A stretch of DNA of 64,000 bases from Viscum album (Eukaryota > Streptophyta > Magnoliopsida > Santalales > Viscaceae), in contig OY728121.1 of the NCBI GenBank assembly GCA_963277665.1, forward strand, positions 1,654,638,062 through 1,654,702,061. The letters run 5' to 3'. How positions within the stretch are numbered: the first letter of the stretch is position 1; each line of letters begins with the position of its first letter. The translations under genes and the position numbers were made by a program. Positions 49,060-60,670 of this stretch are shown one piece after another. The notes under the pieces were generated by a model that saw only the letters and a program-made list of their open reading frames with translations, had not been told where the DNA came from and searched no databases.

Positions 49060-50606
49060 AATCATTATTAATGGATAATAATGTTCCTCTAACCTATAAG
49101 GAATCAATAGGTGGAATATATATTGTCAAGTGGAAAGAGTCCATAAATTTTGAAATGGATTCCATGTACTAAAACCAAGTCTGGATTTTGGTAGACCCTC
49201 TAGAAGATGTAAATACTATTGGTTGAAAATGGGTATTCAAGAAGAAATTATAAATATAAGGACAAGTCAGTACCTATAAGGCGTGAATGGTTTCAAAAGT
49301 GTTTAAACATCATTAAGGCATTGACTATGATGAAACCTTTTCACCATTTGTGATGTTGAAATCCATCAATATTCTACTTTCCATTACAACATTCCATGAT
49401 TATAAGATTTTCCAAATTGATTTCAAAATGGCCTTCCATAATGGAAACCTTCAGGAAGATGTCTATATGACACAACCTGAAGGGTTTTTGACTCCAAAGG
49501 ATTCCAATAAGGTATAAAAGTTTAAAATATCCATTTATGGATTAAATAAATCACTCAAGTCATAGAAAATTCATTTTTATGTGGCCATAATGGAATTTGT
49601 TTTTAAAAATAATGAATGTGAGTTGTGTATCTATAAATGCTTTAGTGGGAGTGTAGTCATTTTCATAATAGTATATGTTGATGAAATATTACACATTGGA
49701 AATGAAATACCAGTATTACAGTCTATTAAGGTGTTGTTGAATAAATGATTCACTATGAAGGACTTGGGATATGCAACATATATTATTGGGATCAAGATTC
49801 ATCATGATAGATCCAATAGGTTTCTCAGCCTAAGTCAAAGTACATACAATGGAAATATACTGAAAAGATTAAGTATAGAACAATCCATGAGTAGATTGTT
49901 TCCAACATCACGTGGCATTCATCTTTCTAGTAAAATGTGTCCTCATACACATGAGGAAAGAAATGGAATGGAAAGGATTATATATGCATTAGTGATTGGT
50001 TTAGCCATGTATGTTATGATATGTACTAGGCTAGATGTCTCTTATGAATTAAGTGTGGTATGAAGATATCAATCAGATCCAGGTGACCATAATTGGATTT
50101 CAATCAAGACTATCTTTAAGTATTTGAGGTGTACTAGGGATATGTTACTAGTTTATGGAGGATATGTAGAAATGGTCATTAAAGGATATCTAGATGCTAG
50201 TTTCAAAACTAATCAAGCTAATATGAAGTCACAAATGGGATACATATTCACTTTGAATAGAGGTATTGTGAGCTATAATAGCTCAAATAAGGATGTGGTT
50301 ATAGATTCTACAATAGAGATTGAGTATATTACAGATTTTGAGGAAGCTGAAGAAGCATTATGGATGAAAAACTTCATCCAAGAACTTGACATGGTACCTA
50401 GTAGTAAAGATAATGTTATACTTTATTGTGATAATACTACAACGGTGACTCTTGGAAAATATCCAAGGTCAGATCAGCGGATGATGCACATACTTTGGAA
50501 GTATCATCTCTTGAGGGGGTTTTCTCAGAGAGGTGAAGTTATAGTGAGCAGTATTTCTATGGAAGACAATGTGGAAGACCCCTTGAATAAATCCTTAACT
50601 CAGTAG
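49060..50606 (+). pseudogene. pol: RT and RNase H of Angela-D
   Basis: Copia RT with legible blocks: DYDETFSPFV, FQIDFKMAFHNGNLQEDVYMTQPEGF, and the catalytic YVDEILHIGN near 49676, where the second Asp of the YVDD box is Glu. The open stretch 49755-50063 follows with FTMKDLGYATYIIGIKIHHDRS. RNase H occupies 50124-50606: GYLDASFKTN, KSQMGYIFTLNRG, ADSTTEAEY-type text with changes (DSTIEIEYI), YCDNTTTVTL and PRSDQRMMHI, ending EDPLNKSLTQ and TAG. This C-terminal block closely follows the BARE-1 pattern. It is inactive because of stops and active-site changes. Confidence 0.88.
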
Positions 50607-50667
50607 AAACCTGAATATCATGTGAGATCTAGTGGACTAAAGGTCGTAAGCAGTTTCCTCTAGTCCA

Positions 50668-50677
50668 AGTGGGAGTA
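50668..50677 (+). promoter_or_regulatory. Polypurine tract of Angela-D
   Basis: AGTGGGAGTA immediately before TGTTGGAG, matching the copia pattern CAAGTGGGAGAxTGTTGG. Confidence 0.9.
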
Positions 50678-52586
50678 TGTTGGAGTTTTTATCCTAGGAT
50701 CAATTATTTTTACTATGATTACATATATATTCGATGAATTGAATATTAATAAAACTTATTATTACAGATTGATCATTGTTTTACATAACTCTAATGTAAT
50801 AATTTCCTAGAGCATATATCACATTGTTAAGTTCATAGTTGTTCCCTTCTATGATGAGAACCTTGATGTGCTATGATGATATTCTTAAATAATTTTTTCT
50901 GCTGGATTACATACTATGATGGTAAACATAGTACATAGACTGTCAGGTGTGAGTACTTGTAAGAAAATGAGGTTTCTTCTCATGAAGTTCACACTTAGTA
51001 ATCTCTAAGATGGGAGATTATGGGAACAGACCCGCCAGTCATAATTCTTCATGTTTTGATGTTATTGGATATTCCTATCTATAATCATGTGTGATGGTCC
51101 TTAAAATTTAAGATTATTATTAATGCATGTTATAACATGAATACTTATATATATTTGGTAAACCATGATGATAATAGTTTATGATGATGTTGAATACGTT
51201 GGGTGAAAAATGAGTGGCATGTCATTATGGATAAGTTGAATAAGGATTTTTTTTCCTTCCATATTTATGGAAGCTGATATCTTGGCCCTTTCATTGGAAT
51301 AGAACCATCGCATTAAATTCCATGGGCATGGTTTAATGATGTGTTTATTTCATATAGTCAAAGAAAGACATATTGAGCGTATAGTTTGGTGACACATATG
51401 TGAAACCTTCTTGATGGGATATTATGATAATAGGATTATATTACACAGTGAGCATTCGTATGTGGTTTTCATCATTGAGGCATTAAGTTCTTTATCTTGA
51501 GTTCCTTATCCCATTGTTAGATAGTAATATTGGACTTTAGGAAAGCTCTCCTAATTCTAATGATAAATAATCCTAAATGGTGACATAATAAGTGTTTCCA
51601 TTGATCTTGATTAAATTCTATTTGAATTTAATTACTGGAACAAATATTATTCTCAATACCAAGGAATAATTTTATTCAATTTTTATTGATCACTAATATT
51701 CACAATGTAATAAATAATTATTATTATTTTGTTAATAAATAATTTATTTGATTATGTGAATAAATATATATAATATTTATTATCTATATTGGGAATAAAA
51801 TATTTATTTTATTTATTGAATATTTTAAAAAATATTTATTCACTATATTGTGAATAAAATATTTATTCAAGTATTCAATAAATGATAGAGTATTTTGAAT
51901 AGACCAAGACTAAGTCTGTGACAAATATTAATTAACAAAACTATTACATAATATTTGGTATTGTGAAAGTTGGCATGCACAAAAAATAATAATAATGAGA
52001 TTATTATTATGTGGCATGAGGTTTATTAAAGGTTTTAAATATTATTTAATGGCAGGGATATAATTAAATAATATTTTAACCTAAACCCTAACTCTATAAA
52101 TAGACAGTTATGTCTATTGTATATTTCATCCAAAATTGAGAATAGAGAATTTCGGTGCATAATGAATTCTCACAAGACTCCTTCTCTCTCTTTCAAGAAC
52201 AAGAAGTGCAAGAGGTATTTTTTCAACATTGGAGAACGAGTGATCAAGAACGAACAATGAAAGACATTTGATTCATCATGTTAGAACCTGGTGATCGAGT
52301 GGTGTTACTCAAAGATCATTGGAGCATATTTGGATCACCATTAGAGGGATTCTATCCTTGGATCCTCACAATGTAATGAAGGCAATCTGAAAGGGTCTTT
52401 TCAAACAAACAACAATCATCAATAAAGAATGTTCTTAAGCCTAGGTATTTATTTCTTAAAATATTAAATAAATAAATTTTAAATTAGATGTGAAATATCC
52501 TCTGTCATGGTTTTGGGAAAAATTATTAAAATAAATTTTAATATATCATCCACAGCTGCACACTTCCACTTCACATGGAACCATAA
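50678..52586 (+). repeat. 3' LTR of Angela-D (1909 bp)
   Basis: Starts TGTTGGAGTTTTTATCCTAGG and ends CACATGGAACCATAA. TATAAATA lies at 52095-52102. Strongly diverged from the 5' LTR but collinear, so this is an old insertion. Confidence 0.9.
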
Positions 52587-52591
52587 ATCAA
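52587..52591. repeat. Target-site duplication ATCAA, right copy (Angela-D)
   Basis: Pairs with ATCAG at 42790-42794, followed by TTCGTGAGG of the interrupted Tekay-C LTR. Confidence 0.8.
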
Positions 52592-54113
52592 TTCGTGAGG
52601 TAGTAGTCTGTCGTACACATGAATGATGATTTCGTAACCCGTTTGATGGAAGTGGGGGTCGTTGTAGGTCATAACCTTAAAATAAAATTATTTCAGTTTA
52701 TATAATATACTAAGGCTATTATATCATTATGGTTTAATAATAATTTAAGGAGGTGGAGGAATAAATAAAATAAAAAATCTTGATGAAGAACTTTACCTCT
52801 TCGTCAGGTAACCTCCTTAGGTTTGCACCAAAAGCTTTCCAAAGTTGGATTCTGACCAAACTAAGGTTTATAGGATTATATTATGGAATTAGGGAAGTTA
52901 TTTGGGTAGTTATTGACTTAACCAAAAGAGTTTTAAGGTGTAAAGAAGAGATAATTTAGGGTGGCATTTTATAAGTGAGGTGGGCGGTAAACTTGTAATT
53001 TTTGGAAAGAAAAGGGTGTACCCACATTTTTCACATGCCACAAGAGTAAAAAATGGAGTATTATTAAGAATTATACATGGTAAGGTCGAAATATGTTCAC
53101 AAAATAGATTTTATAGAAGTTTTTAGGTCATTTTATTCTTTATCATTTCAGTTTAACCCCCTGGTAAACTCGTTTTTACCTTAACTATGGTAATTAATTT
53201 TTACTATTTTCACTATTCATTTTGGTCAAAAATTAATTTGAAATTATTAGTAGATATAAATTATTTTTATTAAAAATATTTAATCCATTTTTTTAAATTC
53301 TATCTATATAATTATCAAAATTTAATTTAAAATTAATCCCGCAGACATGACGAGAAAGCCGGTTTTCAAAGAGAAAAATGTTCAAAAGTTTATAAATTTT
53401 TTATATAAAAATTTAATATAAAATGATTACAATGTCATAAATTGGATTAATATATCTATAATTGAACTAATTTTACTTTAAAACAAATTTAAAATATAAT
53501 TTATTGTTATAAATAATTTATATGAAAAGGAAGTTTTCAATTAAAATTCATTATTTCTCACTATTCGTCAAAAAAATAAACTTTTTAGAAAAAAAAATCC
53601 AAAAATTCACCCTAAGATAGTTTTTATATGGTGATTTCAAAAATTAATTTTATTTTTAAAAATAAATCTTATAAATTTTGAAATAAAATAATTTTAAATT
53701 ATGTGCACAATGAATGACTAATCTGTCATTCAGAAAAATATAGTTTTTCAGAAAACATTTATTTTTCTTTTAAATCATTCTTATTTTTTTCTAATCAAAA
53801 GATAATAATTTAATTTATTTCATAAATTTTTAAAAGATAAAATTTTCATAATTTAGTTATTACTTTTTATACCCACCAACTTAACAGCTGGATTATAATG
53901 GGCAATGTTTAAATAATAATATTTTAATATAGTATTGTGTTTCATTCAAAATTGGTGTTACATGAATTGTAATCTATTGAATATATTGAATTTATTTAAA
54001 AATAAATATATCATAAATTTTTAGGGTGTTACATTCTCTTATAATATTTTTTTTTCATGTCATATACATTATCGAACATGATTTCCCTCTTTTTAAAATC
54101 TTGGGTTATTACA

Positions 54114-54118
54114 ACAAG
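54114..54118. repeat. Candidate target-site duplication ACAAG, right flank of Tekay-C
   Basis: First five bases after the Tekay-C LTR start (minus strand). The partner is predicted left of the window, beyond the remaining Tekay-C LTR end. Confidence 0.4.
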
Positions 54119-55170
54119 AACCAAGAGCCTGATACACATGGATGGATTAGTAACTAAAGAAGCTCAATTATATTATAGGGTGGATTGATCATAAACTCTA
54201 CATCAAATGAGGATAAAGGGTAGTATATGGTGGTGCTTATATATGTTGATGACATCATTTTTGGAGGCTTGGATGAAAACCAATGTAAGTAGTTTTATGA
54301 ATCAATGGGGTAAAAATTTGAGGTGTCATTAATTAGTTAATTTCCCTCTTTCCTTGGTCTGTTGGGGATTCAAATAAATAATGGGACATTTATCTCCTTA
54401 AATAATCATTCTATGGAGGTTTTTAATAAGTTTCATATAGATAATTCTAAATCGATAGATGTTTTAGTGGAGACCCAAATGAAATTTTCAAAGAATGGTA
54501 AAGGTAAGGAAGTAGATGTGACTATCTAAAGTAAAAATATTAGTAGTTTTCTTTAATTTATATCCACTTTCCTATAAATTGTGTTCAATACATTTAAATC
54601 TTATCAATTTTATATTTTTCCAAAGGAAAATCACAAGAAATTTGTGAGTAAAGTACTGTGTGAAATCAACCAAACAGTGAATTCTGGGCTATATTATTTT
54701 GGAAATTCACAGCAATGATTGGTGGGATATTTAAATGATTATTGGGTAGGTTTATTTTATAGATAAAATCAAATTATATAGTTTTTTTCTACATTGGAAT
54801 ATCTTTTATTTTTTGGAAAAGAAAAAAATCAAGACTGCATTTCATTAAGCACTGTAGTGGCTGAATATGTTGCGGTGACTCAGGCTTGTACATAATTGAT
54901 ATGGATTCAAAAAAAACATAGATATATTCTAATTGAAGTGGTGTATCCCATTATTATTATGTGTGACAACTCTAGTGATATAAAAATTATCAAAAAACAC
55001 ATTCAACAGTCAAGGATGAAGCACATAGAGAAAAAGTTCCATTTCTTGAAGGAGGAGGTGGAGCAACATATTTAAAAGTATGAGTATATGCCTACTCAGA
55101 ATCAAGTCGTTGATGTAATGAAAAATAACTTACCCAAGGTGGATTTTAAAAATCATTAGTTGGATTTGAA
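54114..55170 (+). pseudogene. pol: S1: RT end and RNase H of a Sirevirus-like copia element
   Basis: Begins inside the RT block just after the Tekay-C LTR; the first bases correspond to the LKQxPRAWY region. YVDDIIFGG lies near 54237, with the catalytic Asp pair intact. It is followed by FEVSL, FLGLLGIQINNGTFIS and FNKFHIDNSKSIDV. RNase H shows NQDCISLSTVVAEYVAVTQACT near 54830, then MCDNSSDIKIIKKHIQQSRMKHIEKKFHFL near 54960, ending KNH and TAG at about 55159. The CDNSSAI...HSRTKHIE-type layout is that of the SIRE/Maximus lineage. The 5' part should lie left of the window. Stops are present throughout. Confidence 0.78.
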
Positions 55171-55328
55171 CCCAAATAAATCAATATATTTATATGGAAT
55201 TGGAGATGGATCCCCCACTCCCTTAGGAAATTGCTATTTGAGTAAGGTATGTTTTCTTTCCTTAGGTCCATTTTAATCTATATAACTCTCTCTTGTGAAT
55301 ATCTAAGGAAGTTCTCTTTGAGTTCATT

Positions 55329-55718
55329 AAAAAGGGGGTAATATGTTTGGGAATATATCATTTTTAGGGATAAAGTACTCTTGGAATATCTATAGAATGG
55401 ATCATCCACAAAATGGGGGAGTGTTTGATTGAAAAATTAGGGGTTTAAGGTTCTAGGTTTGAATGTTTGAATCATGTAGTGTAATTTTGTGTTACTATAT
55501 GAGACTTATTTCACTTAAATATTGTTTCTCACATTGATCCATGGATTACATGAGATTATTGTTTATGATTTATGAATCATTGATGCACTATTTTAAATGA
55601 AAAAGGTACTATTAAGTGGTTCAAGTATTTTTGGTTTTGAAATTCTTCATACATACTGGAAGAGATGTGATCTCTATTGAATATCTATGGGATTGTCAAG
55701 AAACCTAAAGGAGGGGAT
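55329..55718 (+). promoter_or_regulatory. Multiple polypurine tracts of S1
   Basis: Three purine tracts follow the S1 pol end: AAAAAGGGGG near 55330, AAAATGGGGGAG near 55410 and AAAGGAGGGGA near 55708. Each is followed within a few bases by TGTTT or TGTT. Sireviruses are known for clusters of such tracts before the 3' LTR; the last one directly precedes the probable LTR start. Confidence 0.6.
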
Positions 55719-57300
55719 TGTTATTAATAATACATTTTGATGTTTTTTATGAATGTGTTTGTTGACAATTATTTTTGGGAGTTTAATTTAGAAAAGGATT
55801 TAGATAAAAGGTGATAATTTAAGGATTTTTATAGATACGTTAAATCCATAAGGAGTGTTGATGTTGGATAAAAATTTATCTAGAAGAAAATTATCATGAT
55901 GCAACCCATCAGCTACATCATAGGATCTACCATATCAAATGTTCTTGTGTCATGGATAAAGGATTGTGTTGTATCCTTGTTGAATAAGTGAGGACCACAC
56001 CACAAGTTCTCTTTATTATATAAAGGGTGTGTATTTCATAAGGTGATGGTTTCTGGTGTTTCCCATATCTACAAGAGGCTACATCACATTATGTCTGGTT
56101 TCGCTATAAGGGTTTGTGTAGGGGTGACATATTGTTTTTCAAAATCTATAGAGTTTTGAGGTAGCCTACATCATGGGGATAAAATAATCTATATAGTTTT
56201 TAATAGTAAGATACCACTGCATCATAGTTACACCTTGTAGTGTGGAGAGTGTGGATTTGGTCATGAGAATTGTTTTGATTTCTTTTGGTCTTATGGGATC
56301 TCACACTATGGAAGATGGTCATTCCATGATTGGTTCAATGAGTCATGAAGTTAGAAGATATCATGGTGTGATCATGGGTATTCCTTTGAGTAGCCTTATG
56401 TGTGAGAAAAATAAATCTGTTCATAGGAAGACACGCCGTATAATAGGAGACCATGATTATAGAAATTGATTGAAGCTCTATTATGCATCCTTGTGAAGGA
56501 GGATATATCGTGGTGTTTCTCTAGTTAGAGGAACCTGTTCCATTGAAGGTGAATCCATGCCCTGACTAAGTAGTTACAGTCTATGAATGGAATCATGAAA
56601 AGTAATTTATACTCTAGATTTAAGGATTTTGATATAAATTTATAGTCCTTATTCACCACATTTAAGTTGGAAGGACACTTATAATGATCCTATAAAGTGA
56701 TAGGAAGTGTTTCTTGTTCCCAGTCCTTGGATCAAATCAATTATTTTGATTACTTCTCAACTACAAACAATAGTTTTTATAGAGATACAATGAGACAGAC
56801 TTGAGTGGGATAAAAGAGAGGCTTGATGGGATCAGTAATAGGATATTTCCAGACTTTCTAGAAAATTGAAAAGTGGAGGAGGAGGAGAATCCATAATCTT
56901 TATCTCATTTGAACATCATCAAGTTATATAGAAGAGACACACTATTCTAGTTATATTTTCACATAATATTTTCATGAAGAATAAGGATTCCATGGAGGGA
57001 TTAGTAAGTTCTTCTTTATGATGAGAGCTAGTGAGCCTTATCAACTATTTGAACAATGGTTTTAGAGGATCAGTGTGACTACTCTATTGTGTAAAACAAA
57101 CAAAAGTAGTGTGCTCTAGTGTTTCGGGTGCATAGGCACATCACCTTTTCATACTCCTTGGGATAGCCTGGTTAGGGTGAACTAAGTAAAAATATCTTAT
57201 GTGATTTATTGACTTTATCACTCATAAAGATAAATTAAGGAAAAGATGGGTGTTCCTCACATTGAGGGAACAAAATCAAAATCAAGGGACAAATTTTTAA
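55719..57300 (+). repeat. Probable 3' LTR of S1 (right end uncertain)
   Basis: Starts TGTTATTAATAATAC after a polypurine tract. A TATA box (TATATAAAG, about 56017-56025) lies some 300 bp in, as expected for a copia LTR. No second copy exists in the window, so the right end cannot be fixed. The 75-codon ORF at 56242-56469 shows no domain and I treat it as chance. Confidence 0.5.
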
Positions 57301-57378
57301 ATTTGTATTACCCTGAGTCACCCACCAAGGAAATCTCCTTGATAAGAGACCAATAAATATCTTGAAACTTTTTTACCA

Positions 57379-57396
57379 CCCCCCCCCCCCCCCCCC
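57379..57396 (+). repeat. C18 homopolymer
   Basis: Eighteen consecutive C (preceded by CCA) in AT-rich DNA. It could form an i-motif, with a G-rich complement, and is prone to length error in sequencing. Confidence 0.9.
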
Positions 57397-58882
57397 ATCC
57401 TTGAACCCTTATTAATTGATATCTCTTGCCTAACCCTCTTTTGTTTGATATCATTCCCATGCATAACCTCCTCCAATGGCCCAAAGGCCTTCATTTTTTA
57501 TTGATTTTGATAATCCACCTTTCAAGGGGTGAGGTGAGACCCTTACAAGGCCCGTAGGCATAAGTATTACATGACCCGTAGGCCTTAGAGGAATTCATTG
57601 CCCTTAGGCTTCAAACATTACATACAACCCAGACTAACTACTTGGAACTGCTCCTCCCCATCATCTTCATCGTGAAGTCATCTCTCCACCTTCGCATGGC
57701 TATTCAGATAGGCTTTCTCATGCATGCATAGGCTTGTCCCGATGGTAGGTGTCATACCCTCTCATTCTTAAGAAAGGGGGCCTAAGTACTGTAGGTGTGT
57801 AAAGGGGAGTCAGTGATAGCAATGAGTAGTGGTCCTTGTAGGAATTTTTACAAAGATAAAAGGTTCATGTTTTGAATTTAAATTTATATTGTTATGTTTT
57901 GTTCCATGTTGGCCTAAGAGAATTAATAGACATGACTTGGATATAGGAAAGCATGATTGCATGTCATTAAATTGCATGTCATTAAATTGCATGTCATTAA
58001 ATTGCATGTTTTAAATTGCATGTCATTAATGGAAATTGTAAATTTTTATTCTATATTTATGGAATTGATTTTTATTGATGATTTCTCATTTTAATTTATA
58101 ATTTTTTACCTTTTTTATTGAAGGTTATACATTTACAACCACAAAATAGAGTCTAATGAATCTAATATTGATGGGAAAGTAGAATCTACTGGTCTAACCT
58201 TACTTGACCAAGAAGTTTGTAGTTATTATTCCTATATAAGTCAACCACAACAATTCCATATTTTTAGTGAAGTGGATTTAATTACCACACAAAAGAAAAC
58301 CACCAATATTTTCTTATTTCCAATCAAATTCATCCAAATTCATCTTTGAAACAAACATCCTCAAAAACAAATAAGAAATTAATTTCAAGATGAACTAGTG
58401 AAATTATGGTGGGATGATTTTTATTAAAAAATAAAAGTCATGGAAAATTATTCAAAAATATCCAAATTATAAAGTTATCCAAAAGATGAATGAAAACATT
58501 TTTGGGTATGATATAGATGTGACTCAAAAGTAAATTCAAGTCCAAATTGATTGGACATATCTCAAAGTTACCAAAGAAACCAAGTTTATTAGTGATACAT
58601 CTATTTCATGCATATATTTTAGGGTGTTTAAATACATTAATTTGCGTAATATAATTGATATTATTTCCATTTTTTTATCTGTTTAACTTGTTTTGTGATT
58701 TATGGAAGGATACAACCAATAATCATAAAAGGAATAAAAAGAGGAGAATATGAGGAGAAAAATACACTTCACACCATGACACTTCATGTCACAGTGTGAC
58801 ACCAAAATATTTAATCTACAATGGAGTTGGGCATAGTTCAAGAATCTATTGGATCGATATATAGATGTATATGTATATTAGA
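57397..58882. other. Unassigned intergenic segment
   Basis: No protein domain, LTR pair or RNA gene recognised. It contains a repeated phrase, CCCGTAGGC and variants (57540-57620), a 15-bp tandem repeat (57956-58029), a TATA-like CTATATAAG near 58232 not followed by a convincing ORF, and a short palindrome GTCACAGTGTGAC at 58788-58800. It separates S1 from S2. Confidence 0.5.
57956..58029 (+). repeat. Five tandem copies of a 15-bp unit
   Basis: ATTGCATGTCATTAA repeated five times; the fourth copy is one base shorter (ATTGCATGTTTTAA). The repeat period is a multiple of three, so it appears as repeated QFNDM and CMSLN in chance ORFs on the two strands. Confidence 0.92.
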
Positions 58883-59676
58883 TGGAACAATACAAGAGGG
58901 GGGTGAATTGTAGGTTTAAAAAATTCATGTTTAAACACTTAAGAAATTAGTTTAAATGACCTTAAACTAATACAATTCACAAAAAATACAATTAACCACA
59001 ATTGACTTGGATATAAAGGTATGATATAATGTAATACTATAAGAAAAGTAAATCAATTGTATTCAAAATGAATACAATAATCAGATTAATACAATAGTGA
59101 AAGATTCTACCATAAAGTGTATAGAATCTATCGATACAATATGTAACAGTATAATTGTAATTGAAACAATTAAAAATGAATATGAAATGAAGAAAGGAAA
59201 CAAAACAATTCCCTTTCTAATAAAATCAGTAGTGGAAATGTAAAAGTATTAAAATTATTTTATCCCAAAGAGAAGGGTATCCTTTCACCTAGGATAAGAG
59301 GTCTTGTCTTACCACCACCTTGGTAAGCCCTCGATACGATGATCGGTATGTCTGTCTTGCTATCCCTGCAAGCCCTCAATTTTGTAGTTAATCCGCACCT
59401 CTGTCTTTCAAACACTTGAAAGCCTTCAATAAGAAGATCGGTAGGTCTGTCTGCCTATCCTCAGCAGCCCTCAATCATTATCACCTGATCGGTCGCACAA
59501 AGAAAAACAAATCACTTATTGAAATACAAAAACTAAGAACGAGTCGTTCACGTTTTGTAATTTCAAGGCTTTCGCATGAAGCAAGAGAGAAGTCACAGTA
59601 TCTCTCTCTAGAACTTGATAGAAGCAAAGAATGATCAAAGTCTCTCAATTGTTCTTCTCAGCTTCAAATGGCCTCC

Positions 59677-59684
59677 TATTTATA
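59677..59684 (-). promoter_or_regulatory. TATA box of the S2 LTR
   Basis: On the minus strand TATAAATA within GAGGCCTATAAATAGGAGGC, about 580 bases into the LTR. Confidence 0.65.
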
Positions 59685-60008
59685 GGCCTCAGGTTCCAAT
59701 GGTCATATTTCCTCCAATGGTCATATTTTTTCAGAAAACTCAGAAGGACTTGGACACCTAGCATTATAATGGTCATATTGAAATAGAAAACATGACATTG
59801 TTTTGATTAGTTTATAACTAACTCCATGAAATCATTTTGGTTAAAACAAAAGATATATGAAAATGATAATCATGAGTAAGATTGATACAAAACATGTGTT
59901 TTGATAAAGGATAAAATCAATCATGTGATAAAAGTAAAATATGAGTACTATTAGTATTACTTAGTACAATGTATTGATATGATGCAAAGTGAGTATGATG
60001 CACAAAAG

Positions 60009-60206
60009 TCAGTATGATTGATAGGGTCAGTACGATTGACAGAGTTAGTATGATTGATAGGGTCAGTACGATTGACAGAGTCAGTACAATTTAGTCAGTA
60101 CGATAAACATAGTCAGTACGATAAACATAGTGGGTACGATAAACATAGTGGGTACAATAAACATGTTCAGTATGATAAACATAGTTAGTACGATAAACAT
60201 GGTCAG
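60009..60206 (-). repeat. 18-bp tandem repeat array in S2 U3
   Basis: About eleven units on the plus strand: six of AGTCAGTACGATAAACAT (from 60093) preceded by variants of GTCAGTAYGATTGAYAGR. They lie 60-260 bp inside the LTR start and upstream of its TATA box, a usual place for LTR enhancer repeats. The repeated TYR-rich ORF on the minus strand (60091-60288) is a by-product of the multiple-of-three period. Confidence 0.85.
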
Positions 60207-60266
60207 AATAGATTTTTGATTTCCAAAACAAGACATAAAATTCAAAAGAGAACTTTTGACTCAACA

Positions 60267-60281
60267 ATCTCCCCCTTTTGG
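60267..60281 (-). promoter_or_regulatory. Polypurine tract of S2
   Basis: On the minus strand CCAAAAGGGGGAGAT directly before TGTTGAGTC. Confidence 0.8.
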
Positions 60282-60670
60282 AAAGCACAAAACATTAAGA
60301 AAAAACAAAAAGAAATAATTATCTCCCCCTGAGTTATTGAAAACTATTCTAAATATGAAATCGAATACAACTAACTCCCCCTTAGGTATGTACTTTCCTA
60401 AGGATTGTATTCATAAATTTTCCTTGATTTAGAAGTATTTTATTAAAACACTCTTCCCTTTATAAAACATTATCCCCCTTATAAAACATTCTCCCCCTTT
60501 GTGATTTGCAAAAAATAATGGGGTAATCTTGATTTTCCTGAAAAAGTTATAGAAAATAAATTCAAGGTAATAGAAAAGAGAACTTGAACCTCATTGAGAT
60601 AAAAAAATTCTATAGAATTCTAAAAGTGAATAAAGATACAACAAAACATTCATTTGTTTTCTCTTTCTTT

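Larger units (their letters stand above)
42795..52586 (+). mobile_element. Angela-D: Ty1/copia element of the Angela/BARE type
   Basis: Full-length but decayed copia element, 9.8 kb. 5' LTR 42795-44726, primer-binding site 44729-44740, gag, protease, integrase, RT, RNase H, polypurine tract 50668-50677, 3' LTR 50678-52586. Assignment rests on LTR length (1.9 kb), the LTR start TGTTGG...CCTAGG, and Gag and RNase H text that follow the BARE-1 pattern closely. Numerous stops interrupt all domains. It is inserted in the 5' LTR of Tekay-C. Confidence 0.9.
11696..54113 (-). mobile_element. Tekay-C: old minus-strand chromovirus carrying nested insertions
   Basis: One element read right to left. 5' LTR: 40141-54113 (split by Angela-D). 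Primer-binding site: 40127-40138. Internal region: 38970-40126 plus 15197-16460 (split by Gypsy-B). Polypurine tract: 15197-15213. 3' LTR: 11696-15196 (cut short by Tekay-A). The two LTRs are clearly homologous but much diverged from each other. Summing the LTR pieces gives about 4.18 kb for the 5' LTR. For the 3' LTR, adding the ~655 bp predicted left of Tekay-A gives about 4.16 kb. The internal region totals only about 2.4 kb, with a gag remnant and no recognisable pol, so the element was probably internally deleted or non-autonomous. Confidence 0.85.
40141..54113 (-). repeat. 5' LTR of Tekay-C, split by Angela-D
   Basis: LTR pieces are 40141-42794 and 52592-54113, about 4.18 kb without the insert. 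On the minus strand it starts TGTAATAACCCAAG (54113) and ends GGGTGCTACA (40141). It aligns with 11696-15196 through long collinear blocks, for example AATCATGGAGATGGTAG at about 42212 and 13105. Three related ~50-bp motifs lie at about 42401, 42601 and, across the insert, 52592. Confidence 0.86.
58883..60266 (-). repeat. 3' LTR of S2 (about 1.38 kb)
   Basis: On the minus strand it starts TGTTGAGTCAAAAG (60266) after the polypurine tract and ends near ATTGTTCCA (58883). The plus-strand left end reads TGGAACAATACAAGAGGGGG, a TG...CA-type end. It contains an 18-bp repeat array in the U3 part and a TATA box. No second LTR is in view, so the left end is approximate. The plus-strand ORF 59416-59634 and minus-strand ORF 60091-60288 are artefacts. 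Confidence 0.65.

Noticed and set aside
56242..56469. 75-codon plus-strand ORF
   Set aside because: Within the probable S1 LTR; no recognisable motif or codon support.
57810..58014. ORFs with repeated QFNDM and CMSLN
   Set aside because: By-products of the 15-bp tandem repeat on both strands.
60091..60288. Repeat protein with Tyr-Arg-Thr motifs on the minus strand
   Set aside because: The frame is produced by 18-bp DNA repeats inside an LTR; no other support for coding.
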